DNA from: an uncultured Christensenella sp.
Lineage (GTDB): Bacteria > Bacillota > Clostridia > Christensenellales > UBA3700
Length of the DNA: 10,393 nt
Reading direction: 5' to 3'
Assembly (NCBI GenBank): GCA_910576875.1
Contig: CAJTKI010000057.1
Coordinates: 1-10,393, forward strand
The notes below the pieces were generated by a model, which saw nothing but the letters and a program-made list of their open reading frames with translations, had not been told where the DNA came from and did no database searches. Made by a program: the position numbers and the translations under genes. Shown piece after piece: positions 1 through 6,323 of this stretch (within the stretch, counting starts at the first letter, position 1; every line of letters begins with the position of its first letter).

Positions 1-242
1 AGACGGGCAATCCGGACAATCCGAATAATCCCGATCCGCCGACAACCGATCCGGACGCGCCGACGCCGCCGGCGGGGAGCGGAGATTCGTTGGCGAACGC
101 GAAATGGTTCCGTATCGTCATGTATGCGATCGCGGGTTGCGTCGCGGCGATGACGCTGATGATGTTTGCGATTTGGATGTCGGTCGCGAGTATTCGCAGA
201 ATGCGCAAACGCAAGATTGACCGCACCGCAAACGAATCGTAG
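1..242 (+). CDS. C-terminal end of a membrane-anchored surface protein (5' partial)
   Basis: The reading frame is open from the left edge (first full codon at base 3) to a TAG at 240-242, giving the last 79 residues of a larger protein. The first ~30 residues are a low-complexity linker rich in Pro, Asn, Asp, Thr and Gly. A hydrophobic stretch of about 22 residues follows (beginning WFRIVMYAIAG), then a strongly basic tail (IRRMRKRK) and a short hydrophilic end. A Pro-rich spacer, one membrane helix and a positive cytoplasmic tail are the usual end of a Gram-positive cell-surface protein. No LPXTG-type motif precedes the helix in the visible part, so sortase anchoring is not supported and a simple membrane anchor is more likely. 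The extracellular domains, and hence the function, lie outside the window. A terminator follows 17 nt after the stop. Confidence 0.75.
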   Translation, partial: TGNPDNPNNPDPPTTDPDAPTPPAGSGDSLANAKWFRIVMYAIAGCVAAMTLMMFAIWMSVASIRRMRKRKIDRTANES

Positions 243-258
243 TTCGCAATTCGCAATC

Positions 259-287
259 AAAATGCCGCTTGATACAAGCGGCATTTT
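259..287. terminator. Bidirectional rho-independent terminator
   Basis: A perfect 12-bp stem (AAAATGCCGCTT at 259-270 with its complement at 276-287) closes a 5-nt loop. The A and T ends of the stem supply a short U tract on either strand. It lies between the stop of the rightward surface-protein gene (242) and the stop of the leftward dipeptidase gene (309), so it can serve both convergent transcripts. Confidence 0.85.
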
Positions 288-308
288 CGTATCGACGGTA
301 CGCGTCGG

Positions 309-1604
309 TTATTCAAAACACAGATCTCGAATCGCGGCGTAATAGATGTCGTACATTTTGCGCAGATCGCGCAGGCTGACGCGTTCGTCCTTTTGGTGGA
401 TCGTAGACGGCATGTCGGGGAAGATCGGACCGAATGCCACGCCCACCGGCAATGCGCGCGCATACGTGCCGCCGCCGATCGCGATCGGCGCGGCGTGTTG
501 TCCGGTGACGGATTCGTACGCCGCGAGCAGGCGGCGCAACAGCGGATGATCGGGATCGACGTAAAGCGGATCGTGATAGTGTACGATCTCGACGTCGCAA
601 CCGCCCAAAGCGTCGGCGATGCGTCGAGCGACGTCTTGTTTGTCATACGTGACCGGATGGCGCACGTCCAAGATCAACTCCAACGCCGCGTCTGCGACGC
701 GCGCGACGCCGACGTTGCAAGTCAGCGCGCCGGATTGTTTGTCTTGCAGACGAATGCCCAGTCCGCTGCCGTCGTTGCAACACAGCGCGTCGCACAGGCG
801 CGCATAATCGCCGCCGATTGCGTCGGACAGATAGCGCAGGATATGCCACAGCGCGTTGTCGCCCTGCGCGGGCGTGGACGCGTGCGCGGGCGTTCCGGCG
901 GCTTGCAGATAGGTCTTGCCCGCGGTCACCGTGACGCGCAATTGCGGATCGTCGCACCGCGCGTGCAGCGCGCCGTCGCAGACGGCGATGCAGGACGGCA
1001 TGACGACGTTGCCGCGCGATCCGCCTTGCAAGTCGATCAGTCCCGTCGGCAACGGCAGACGGATGCGGTAATGTACAAGTCCCTTTTCGCAGTAAATCGC
1101 GGGAAAATCCCCGTCCGGCGAAAATCCCTGCGGCGGCAGCGTATCGGTTTGCACAAAGCGTTCGATGCATTTCCAGCCGCTCTCTTCGTTGCCGCCCCAG
1201 ATCATGCGAATGCGTTTGGACGGACGTCGGCCTTCGTCGATCAACTGTTTGACCGCGTACAGACAGCACAGCATCGGACCTTTGTCGTCCAGCACGCCCC
1301 TGCCGTAGACAACGCCGTCGCGCAGTTCGCCCAGCGGGTTGGCGCTCCAACCCTCGTCGTCGTAGGGGACGGTGTCCAGATGTCCCAGGATCCCGAACGC
1401 TTCGCCGTCGCCGATCTCGCATACGCCGTAATAGCCCTGTTCGTTTTTGGTGTCGAAGCCCCAGGCGCGCGCGCAGTCGAGCACGTCCCGAATACACGCG
1501 CCGACGCCCGCGCCGAACGGACTGTCCGCGCACGGATCGGACTGGACGCTGTCGATCGACAGCTGACGCAGCAGATGTTGTACCAATTCGCCGAAATAAT
1601 CCAT
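309..1604 (-). CDS. pepV: M20 family dipeptidase, PepV-like
   Basis: This 431-residue protein is a zinc-dependent peptidase of family M20 that most resembles PepV/Xaa-His dipeptidase, a cytoplasmic enzyme releasing N-terminal residues from dipeptides. The visible motifs match the family in order: HLDTVP at 75-80 (metal His75, Asp77), GRGVLDDKGP at 101-110 (bridging Asp106), GGNEESG at 137-143 (catalytic Glu140, metal Glu141), SPDGDFP at 162-168 (Asp164), the lid-domain AHASTP around His241, GGGTYARA at 377-384, and HQKDE at 403-407 (metal His403). All expected ligands are present. It is somewhat shorter than typical PepV (about 465 residues), apparently in the lid. The start is ATG at 1604 because AAGGAG sits 7 nt upstream. 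The frame continues open to 1748, but that extension lacks such a site and crosses the promoter. The gene is monocistronic and divergent from gltX. Confidence 0.9.
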   Translation of the reverse strand: MDYFGELVQHLLRQLSIDSVQSDPCADSPFGAGVGACIRDVLDCARAWGFDTKNEQGYYGVCEIGDGEAFGILGHLDTVPYDDEGWSANPLGELRDGVVYGRGVLDDKGPMLCCLYAVKQLIDEGRRPSKRIRMIWGGNEESGWKCIERFVQTDTLPPQGFSPDGDFPAIYCEKGLVHYRIRLPLPTGLIDLQGGSRGNVVMPSCIAVCDGALHARCDDPQLRVTVTAGKTYLQAAGTPAHASTPAQGDNALWHILRYLSDAIGGDYARLCDALCCNDGSGLGIRLQDKQSGALTCNVGVARVADAALELILDVRHPVTYDKQDVARRIADALGGCDVEIVHYHDPLYVDPDHPLLRRLLAAYESVTGQHAAPIAIGGGTYARALPVGVAFGPIFPDMPSTIHQKDERVSLRDLRKMYDIYYAAIRDLCFE

Positions 1605-1646
1605 AGCATCACTCCTTACGGTCGAGACGGAAAAAGTCTTATCTAT

Positions 1647-1676
1647 ATTATACGCCCCAACGCGCGAAAAGGAACG
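1647..1676 (-). promoter_or_regulatory. Probable promoter of the dipeptidase gene
   Basis: On the minus strand a perfect TATAAT (plus-strand 1647-1652) lies about 43 nt upstream of the start codon. No good -35 hexamer stands 16-18 nt upstream; the best is TTCC-like at about 1670-1676, which is poor. The call rests on the -10 and its position. Confidence 0.5.
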
Positions 1677-1678
1677 CT

Positions 1679-1704
1679 TTTTTGCGCAAAAATCCGCGCG
1701 GATT
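1679..1704. repeat. Two overlapping 14-bp palindromes between divergent promoters
   Basis: TTTTTGCGCAAAAA (1679-1692) and AATCCGCGCGGATT (1691-1704) are each perfect palindromes and share two bases. They lie just upstream of both the leftward -10 (1647-1652) and the rightward extended -10 (1727-1735), where an operator for the divergent pair would be expected. A regulatory role is inference; GC-rich composition raises the chance of such palindromes. Confidence 0.35.
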
Positions 1705-1726
1705 CGTATGCAAACGCAAAAAACCG

Positions 1727-1735
1727 TGCTATAAT
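1727..1735 (+). promoter_or_regulatory. Extended -10 promoter of gltX
   Basis: TGCTATAAT combines a perfect TATAAT (1730-1735) with the TGn extension, which can compensate for the absence of a recognisable -35 around 1707-1712. It stands 30 nt upstream of the gltX start codon. The resulting leader of about 25 nt is too short for a T-box. Confidence 0.65.
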
Positions 1736-1765
1736 AAGGGCAATCCAACGCACAGGAGCAGGCAT

Positions 1766-3232
1766 ATGGAAAAAGTCAGAACGAGATTTGCGCCCAGTCC
1801 GACGGGATTCATGCACGTGGGCAATTTGCGTACGGGGCTGTACGCGTATCTGTTCGCCAAGCAGGCGGGCGGTACGTTTGTGTTGCGCATCGAAGATACG
1901 GATCGGGAGCGTTACGTGGAAGGCGCGGTGGACGTGATCTATCGGACGCTTGCGACGGCGGGCATCGTGCATGACGAAGGACCGGACAAAGACGGCGGAT
2001 ACGGACCGTACGTGCAGAGCGAGCGCAAAGGGCTGTATCTGCGCTATGCCGAGCAGCTCGTCGAACGGGGCGGCGCGTACTACTGTTTTTGCGACAAAGA
2101 GCGTTTGGAGACCTTGCAGAGCGCGGACGGCGTGCGTAAGTACGACAAACACTGTTTGCATCTGTCCAAGCAGGAAGTGCGGCGGCGGCTGGACGCGGGC
2201 GAACCGTACGTGATCCGCCAAAACGTGCCGACCGAAGGCGTGAGCGAGTACGACGATCTCGTATTCGGACACATCTGCGTCCCCAATGCGGATATGGAAG
2301 ACAACATTTTGATCAAATCGGACGGCATGCCGACTTATAATTTCGCCAACGTCGTCGACGATCATCTGATGGGGATCAATTATGTGATCCGCGGCGTGGA
2401 ATATCTGTCCAGCACGCCCAAATACAATCTGCTGTACGACGCGTTCGGGTGGGAGCGTCCGCATTACATGCATCTGTCGCCGATCATGAAGGACGCGCAA
2501 CGCAAGTTGTCCAAGCGGTACGGCGACGCCAATTTCGAAGATTTTCTTGCCAAGGGCTATTTGCCCGAAGCGATCGTCAACTATATCGCGTTGCTCGGCT
2601 GGAGTCCCAAGGACAACCGCGAAAAACTCACGTTGGACGAACTGATCGCGCAATTCGACGTCGCGGGAATTTCCAAATCTCCGAGCATTTTCGACGAAGC
2701 GAAGATGCGTTGGCTCAACGGCGAATATATCAAACAGATGACGCCCGAGCAGTTTGCCCGCGCGGCGGAGCCGTTTTTCGCGCGCAGCAAAGCGGCGGGC
2801 ATGTACGATCCGATCGAACTGTCCAAACTGCTCATTCCGCGCGTGGAAATTCTGAGCGAGATTCCGGACAAAATCGACTTTTTGGCGGAGTACGGTCCGA
2901 TCGATTCGACGATGTACGAGCATAAGAAGATGAAGGTCACGCAGCCGATCGCGTTGCAGGCGTTGCAGGCGTGTTGCGACGCGTTCCGAGACGTTGCGCA
3001 AGCGGATTGGACGGACGAACGGCTCAAAGAAATCGCCGCGCAGATCGCGTCGCGCGAACAGCTCAAGAGCGGACAGGTGTTTTTGCCGTTGCGACTGGCG
3101 TTGACGGCGGCGGCGAGTTCGCCGGGCGGCGCGACGGAAATGGCGCAGTTGTTGGGCAAAGACGAAAGTATGCGGCGTTTGCAATGCGCGATCCGAGGAC
3201 TGCAATCGACGGTTCGGACCGATCGGATTTAA
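1766..3232 (+). CDS. gltX: Glutamate--tRNA ligase (GluRS)
   Basis: This 488-residue class I aminoacyl-tRNA synthetase attaches glutamate to tRNA in the cytoplasm. The N-terminus has the class I signature FAPSPTGFMHVGN (8-20) with HVGN as the HIGH motif, then RIEDTDRER at 41-49. The second ATP-binding motif KLSKR is at 247-251, preceded by HLSPIMKD. Cys107, Cys109, Tyr126 and Cys130 reproduce the CxC...Yx3C zinc-site spacing known from E. coli GluRS. The C-terminal third (from about 320) is the helical anticodon-binding region, ending in the usual LPLRLALT and RL segments. The length is normal. The chosen start is ATG at 1766 with AGGAG 7 nt upstream; the frame is open to 1682 but that part holds the promoter. 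Whether it is discriminating or also charges tRNA-Gln cannot be read here. It is a single-gene unit ending at a terminator. Confidence 0.97.
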   Translation: MEKVRTRFAPSPTGFMHVGNLRTGLYAYLFAKQAGGTFVLRIEDTDRERYVEGAVDVIYRTLATAGIVHDEGPDKDGGYGPYVQSERKGLYLRYAEQLVERGGAYYCFCDKERLETLQSADGVRKYDKHCLHLSKQEVRRRLDAGEPYVIRQNVPTEGVSEYDDLVFGHICVPNADMEDNILIKSDGMPTYNFANVVDDHLMGINYVIRGVEYLSSTPKYNLLYDAFGWERPHYMHLSPIMKDAQRKLSKRYGDANFEDFLAKGYLPEAIVNYIALLGWSPKDNREKLTLDELIAQFDVAGISKSPSIFDEAKMRWLNGEYIKQMTPEQFARAAEPFFARSKAAGMYDPIELSKLLIPRVEILSEIPDKIDFLAEYGPIDSTMYEHKKMKVTQPIALQALQACCDAFRDVAQADWTDERLKEIAAQIASREQLKSGQVFLPLRLALTAAASSPGGATEMAQLLGKDESMRRLQCAIRGLQSTVRTDRI

Positions 3233-3265
3233 AAATTCGTTAAAAAATCCACAAATGTGACGGTT

Positions 3266-3300
3266 ATCTCCGCTTGTCGAAAAGACGGGCGGAGATTTTT
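3266..3300 (+). terminator. Rho-independent terminator of gltX
   Basis: A 13-bp stem (3266-3278 with 3284-3296, including two G-U pairs in the upper part) and a GAAAA loop are followed by TTTTT. It lies 34 nt after the gltX stop. Confidence 0.9.
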
Positions 3301-3339
3301 ATATCCGATCGCACTAAAAAAGCATATGGATATAAGTAA

Positions 3340-3368
3340 CAATTGTATCGACAAAATGGGTGTTGCAA
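3340..3368 (+). repeat. 29-nt repeated sequence, copy A (promoter-associated)
   Basis: This 29-nt stretch (core TATCGACAAAA, then GTGTTGCAA) recurs in the same orientation at 5193-5221 with 26 of 29 bases identical. In this copy its last six bases, TTGCAA, are the -35 hexamer of the lipoprotein promoter, so it covers the -35 and the region just upstream of it. Confidence 0.6.
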
Positions 3369-3392
3369 ACTTGCAGGACAATATGTTATAAT
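3363..3392 (+). promoter_or_regulatory. Promoter of the InlB-repeat/LRR lipoprotein gene
   Basis: TTGCAA (3363-3368), an 18-bp spacer and a perfect TATAAT (3387-3392) lie about 58 nt upstream of the start codon. The predicted leader contains a 7-bp GC stem, CGCGACG (3408-3414) with CGTCGCG (3427-3433), whose loop carries an SD-like AGGAAGGGAG. The working ribosome-binding site, AAGGAG at 3439-3444, is outside that hairpin. Confidence 0.75.
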
Positions 3393-3450
3393 ATAACTGC
3401 AGATAGCCGCGACGTAGGAAGGGAGCCGTCGCGCGCATAAGGAGAAAGAT

Positions 3451-4824
3451 ATGAAAAAAATGGCATTATACGGCAGATCGCTTGTTTTGTTAATCGTGAT
3501 CGCAACGTTGTGCGTTTCGTCGGCAGCGGCTTTGTCCGCCTGCGGCGGAGGAGAAGCGACGTTGCATTTTTATATCGGGGACGAACTGCTTAAAACCGTC
3601 GCGCCGGACGAAAACGGCGCGTACAGTCTGCCCGACGCGACGCGCGACGGATATACGTTCGGCGGCTGGTATCTGGATCAAGGCACGTGGCAACAGCCCT
3701 TTACCGAGACGAGCGTCAAGGACGACAAATTGAGCGGAGAAATCAACGTCTACGCCAATATGACCGCCGTGACCTATACGATCTCGTACGAGCTCAACGG
3801 CGGCTCCAACGCGTCCGCCAATCCGAGCTCCTATACGGCGGCTTCGACGGTGCGATTTGCAGAGCCGAGCAGACAGTATTATAGCTTCGGCGGTTGGTAT
3901 CGCGACAGCAATTTCCGCAACCGCATCACCGATACGAGCGGCGTATACGAGAATCTGACGCTGTACGCGAACTGGTCGGTGCGCACGCACAAGGTGACGT
4001 ATCATCTCAACGGCGGCGACAATCATCCCGACAATCCTGCGACGTTCCGCGAGACGGACGCGCGCATCGAGTTGCAGGCGCCGACCAAACAGGGATATGC
4101 GTTTGCCGGTTGGTATTCGGACGAGGCTTGCACGCAGTCCGTTCCGTGGATTAAGAAAAATACGACCGCGGACGTCGAACTGTGGGCGAATTGGGAGATT
4201 TCCAAAGACAGTTTCCTGTTCACCGACGTCGAGAACGCGTTCGGCGGATGGGGCAAGGCGATCGCCAAAAATCCCGCGCGCATTTTGCCCGCGGATCTGG
4301 TCATTCCCAGCCAGATGGACGGCATGGACGTCTTGCAGATTACGGATTACGGATTCCGCGACGCGATCTGCACGACGATGACGCTGCCGACCAAGTTGCA
4401 GCGGATCGGAGTCAACGCGTTCGCGCGGATGAAGAATCTGAGCGGTATGGTCGTGATTCCCGACAGCGTGACGATGATCGGCAAAGGCATCTTTCGCGAG
4501 TGCGATCGATTGGAATACGTCGTGCTGTCGTCCGGATTGACGTCGCTGACGCAGAACACGTTCTATCAATGCAGTTCGCTCAAATGGGTCGTGTTCCCCA
4601 AAGAGATTACCGAGATTCAGAACAACGCGTTTTTCGAAGCCGGCGGCAACAACGGCGTGACGATCTACTATACGGGCACCCAACAACAGTGGAACAATAT
4701 CCATGTCATCGGGACCGCGCCGCAGAAGATCAGCTACTATGTGGAAGCCGCACAGGACGTCCCGACGGACGGCGGCAGTTATTGGCACTACGGAGCGGAC
4801 GGCATGCCGACGCTGTGGGAGTGA
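3451..4824 (+). CDS. Lipoprotein with three InlB-type repeats and a BspA-like LRR domain
   Basis: This 457-residue protein begins with a basic, hydrophobic signal and the lipobox LSAC, with Cys31 as the predicted lipidation site, so it should be displayed on the outer face of the membrane. Three Listeria-Bacteroides repeats (InlB B-repeat/Flg_new type) follow at about 36-103, 108-175 and 180-248. They are recognised by FGGWY or FAGWY near the middle, ELNGG or HLNGG at the start of repeats 2 and 3, and YANW or WANW at the end. Residues about 280-420 form a BspA-type leucine-rich domain (LRR_5), with LVIPS, ITDYGF, IGVNAF, VVIPDSV, LTQNTFYQCSSL and EIQNNAF units, then a YYTGTQQQWNNI segment common at the end of such domains. 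These families occur in adhesion and cell-surface proteins; the ligand is unknown. AAGGAG stands 6 nt before the ATG. The gene is monocistronic. Confidence 0.9.
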   Translation: MKKMALYGRSLVLLIVIATLCVSSAAALSACGGGEATLHFYIGDELLKTVAPDENGAYSLPDATRDGYTFGGWYLDQGTWQQPFTETSVKDDKLSGEINVYANMTAVTYTISYELNGGSNASANPSSYTAASTVRFAEPSRQYYSFGGWYRDSNFRNRITDTSGVYENLTLYANWSVRTHKVTYHLNGGDNHPDNPATFRETDARIELQAPTKQGYAFAGWYSDEACTQSVPWIKKNTTADVELWANWEISKDSFLFTDVENAFGGWGKAIAKNPARILPADLVIPSQMDGMDVLQITDYGFRDAICTTMTLPTKLQRIGVNAFARMKNLSGMVVIPDSVTMIGKGIFRECDRLEYVVLSSGLTSLTQNTFYQCSSLKWVVFPKEITEIQNNAFFEAGGNNGVTIYYTGTQQQWNNIHVIGTAPQKISYYVEAAQDVPTDGGSYWHYGADGMPTLWE

Positions 4825-4845
4825 TCCGATATCGACAACGATTCG

Positions 4846-4874
4846 CAGACAGCCGCAAGGCTGTCTGTTTTTTT
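4846..4874 (+). terminator. Rho-independent terminator of the LRR lipoprotein gene
   Basis: A perfect 9-bp stem (CAGACAGCC with GGCTGTCTG) capped by a GCAA tetraloop is followed by seven T residues (4868-4874), 21 nt after the stop codon. Confidence 0.95.
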
Positions 4875-5235
4875 GCTCGCGCGCAATCGGCGCGTTTTGC
4901 ATCGCGCAGAAGATTGATAACTTCCATGCCTTTTGCAAAGCCTATGCCGCATACATCGCCGTCGGGATAAAACAGACAAAGGGTCGGCGCATAGATCCGA
5001 CGACTTCGATTGCAAGCCTGCTCAGATCGATATACGGCGTCCCAACTTTTGTCGGGCAGACCGAGACCCAGGCATGTTTGCATAAATACCGATGCGAGCG
5101 AAGTTTGTCGCCGTAAAATCGACGGGACGAGCGGATCTCTTCGGTGTTTGTTTCGCGGAATATGCGCGGGGTCGGAAAAGCGGTGCGCGCGGCAATCGTA
5201 TCGACAAAACGAGTGTTGCAATTCGTATCGGGGAC
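4875..5235. other. 360-base stretch without a supported gene
   Basis: This lies between two convergent transcription units, each with its own terminator. Open frames exist on both strands but have no ribosome-binding site, no recognisable domain, and overlap the flanking terminators or the neighbouring gene. I see no tRNA or other RNA gene. The only structured element is copy B of the 29-nt repeat (5193-5221). The region could be the remains of a decayed gene, but nothing in it identifies one. Confidence 0.5.
5193..5221 (+). repeat. 29-nt repeated sequence, copy B
   Basis: This matches copy A (3340-3368) at 26 of 29 positions, with three transitions. No TATAAT-like hexamer follows its TTGCAA at the right distance, so it is not an evident promoter. 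Just downstream CGTATCG and ACAAAA recur once more (5224-5240), separated by GGG, giving a partial second unit that runs into the T tract of the leftward terminator. Confidence 0.55.
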
Positions 5236-5266
5236 AAAAAGACGCCGCCCCTTTTGCGGGGCGGCG
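5236..5266 (-). terminator. Rho-independent terminator of the transporter-lipoprotein operon
   Basis: A 9-bp all-GC stem (CGCCGCCCC at 5243-5251 with its complement at 5258-5266) is followed, read on the minus strand, by TCTTTTTGTC. It lies about 20 nt beyond the stop codon of the leftward lipoprotein gene. Confidence 0.9.
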
Positions 5267-5285
5267 CATGACGTTTGTAGATGCC

Positions 5286-6323
5286 TTAGGCGGGTATGAT
5301 CTCGTATGCGTATTTATCCGGCTCCGGCAGGATCGTTTGCAGATTGCCGTCTGCGTCGAGATATTGCGTATACGCCGCGTCGTAGCGCGGGATCGAGAAG
5401 TTGGAGGGATAATACGTGACGAACAGTTTGAGTGTCGGCGTATCGTTGTGATCGGTGATCTTGTCCAACCGTCCCTGCGTAAAGCGCAGATACACCGGAT
5501 AATAGACCGATCCGTCCTTGGCGGTCATCTGTTTTGCGCCGTTGTTCAGCGCAAGGGATTTGTGCGCTTCGTCCAGTTCGAAATAGAAAGTCGTGACGAC
5601 GCCGTTGATCGACACTTGCGTCGGCAATAGATCGGAGTCGAGCAGATTCTGCGCGATTTGCAGGATTTGCGCGCGGGTGTATCCTACGGTTTCCTGTTTC
5701 GCGCGGCAGGTGCCGACGGCAGCTTGCGTCGCGCCGGTACGCATTGCGTCGAGTTGCTCAGCAAAGAACGTCGCTTCGTCCGACTGCTTGCGCAACGAGA
5801 CGGCTTGGGCAAAGTCTTCGGTTTTGCCTTTGCCGATGCCTTTGAGCTTGGTCGAGCGAACGTTGATTTCGCCGTTGGACGCAAACTGATACAGTTGATA
5901 GTCGTCAAACGTCGCGTTTTTCGTATCCGTCTTCGTCGACAGGGATGCGCCAAATTGCGCGCCGACATACGTCGTCTTGCCGATCGACGTCTCCGCGCGT
6001 TGGATGCGCATGCCGTATTCGTTGACGTTGGCGGTGGACGGATCGTCGCAACGGTATTCGATCAGATATTCGACCTGCGAGATCGCGTCGATCGCCGCGC
6101 CGTTTGCAAGCGTATCCGATCCGATGACGTATTGTGTTTTGAGACGGTAATTTGATTCCGCGGCGGACGCGTCCAAATAGGATTGTACTTTTTCCCATTC
6201 TGCGCGTACTTCTTCCGGATTGTCGCTGAATTTCCACGTTTTGGCGCAACCGCCGAGCATCACGGCGCACAGGACGGCGATCAGGATCGCGCCGACGATC
6301 AGCGTGCGTTTATTCTTCCTCAT
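5286..6323 (-). CDS. Lipoprotein of unknown function, downstream of a GPH transporter
   Basis: This 345-residue protein starts with a basic N-terminus, a hydrophobic core and the lipobox LGGC, with Cys26 as the predicted lipid-modified residue, so it should be anchored on the outer face of the membrane. I do not recognise the mature part as a named family. It is hydrophilic, with many alternating Thr/Val/Tyr stretches suggesting beta structure and a WEKVQSYLDAS helix near the N-terminus (43-53). It has no solute-binding-protein or enzyme motif that I can see. Its ATG lies inside the last codons of the transporter gene (14-nt overlap), with AGGAGG 9 nt upstream, so the two should be co-transcribed and probably translationally coupled. 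Context suggests a role connected with the transporter's substrate or the cell envelope, but this is inference. Confidence 0.85.
   Translation of the reverse strand: MRKNKRTLIVGAILIAVLCAVMLGGCAKTWKFSDNPEEVRAEWEKVQSYLDASAAESNYRLKTQYVIGSDTLANGAAIDAISQVEYLIEYRCDDPSTANVNEYGMRIQRAETSIGKTTYVGAQFGASLSTKTDTKNATFDDYQLYQFASNGEINVRSTKLKGIGKGKTEDFAQAVSLRKQSDEATFFAEQLDAMRTGATQAAVGTCRAKQETVGYTRAQILQIAQNLLDSDLLPTQVSINGVVTTFYFELDEAHKSLALNNGAKQMTAKDGSVYYPVYLRFTQGRLDKITDHNDTPTLKLFVTYYPSNFSIPRYDAAYTQYLDADGNLQTILPEPDKYAYEIIPA

Noticed and set aside
1736..1765. A T-box or other riboswitch ahead of gltX
   Set aside because: The leader after the extended -10 is only about 25 nt and contains just the ribosome-binding site.
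393..1937. Long plus-strand open frame antisense to the dipeptidase gene
   Set aside because: It is the mirror of a gene with complete M20 catalytic motifs; its translation is Arg/Asp/Val-rich with no domain and crosses two promoters. Similar shadows at 1643-3205, 3490-4938 and 6220-7686 were dropped for the same reason.
4916..4928. GATAACTTCCATG as a possible third half-site of the 28-bp repeat
   Set aside because: It lacks one base of the spacer-arm junction and has no opposite arm; a match this short is expected by chance.
4730..5269. Minus-strand 179-codon frame spanning the gap between the two lipoprotein genes
   Set aside because: No ribosome-binding site; it begins inside the terminator hairpin of the neighbouring operon, runs through another terminator into the 3' end of the LRR lipoprotein gene, and resembles no family.
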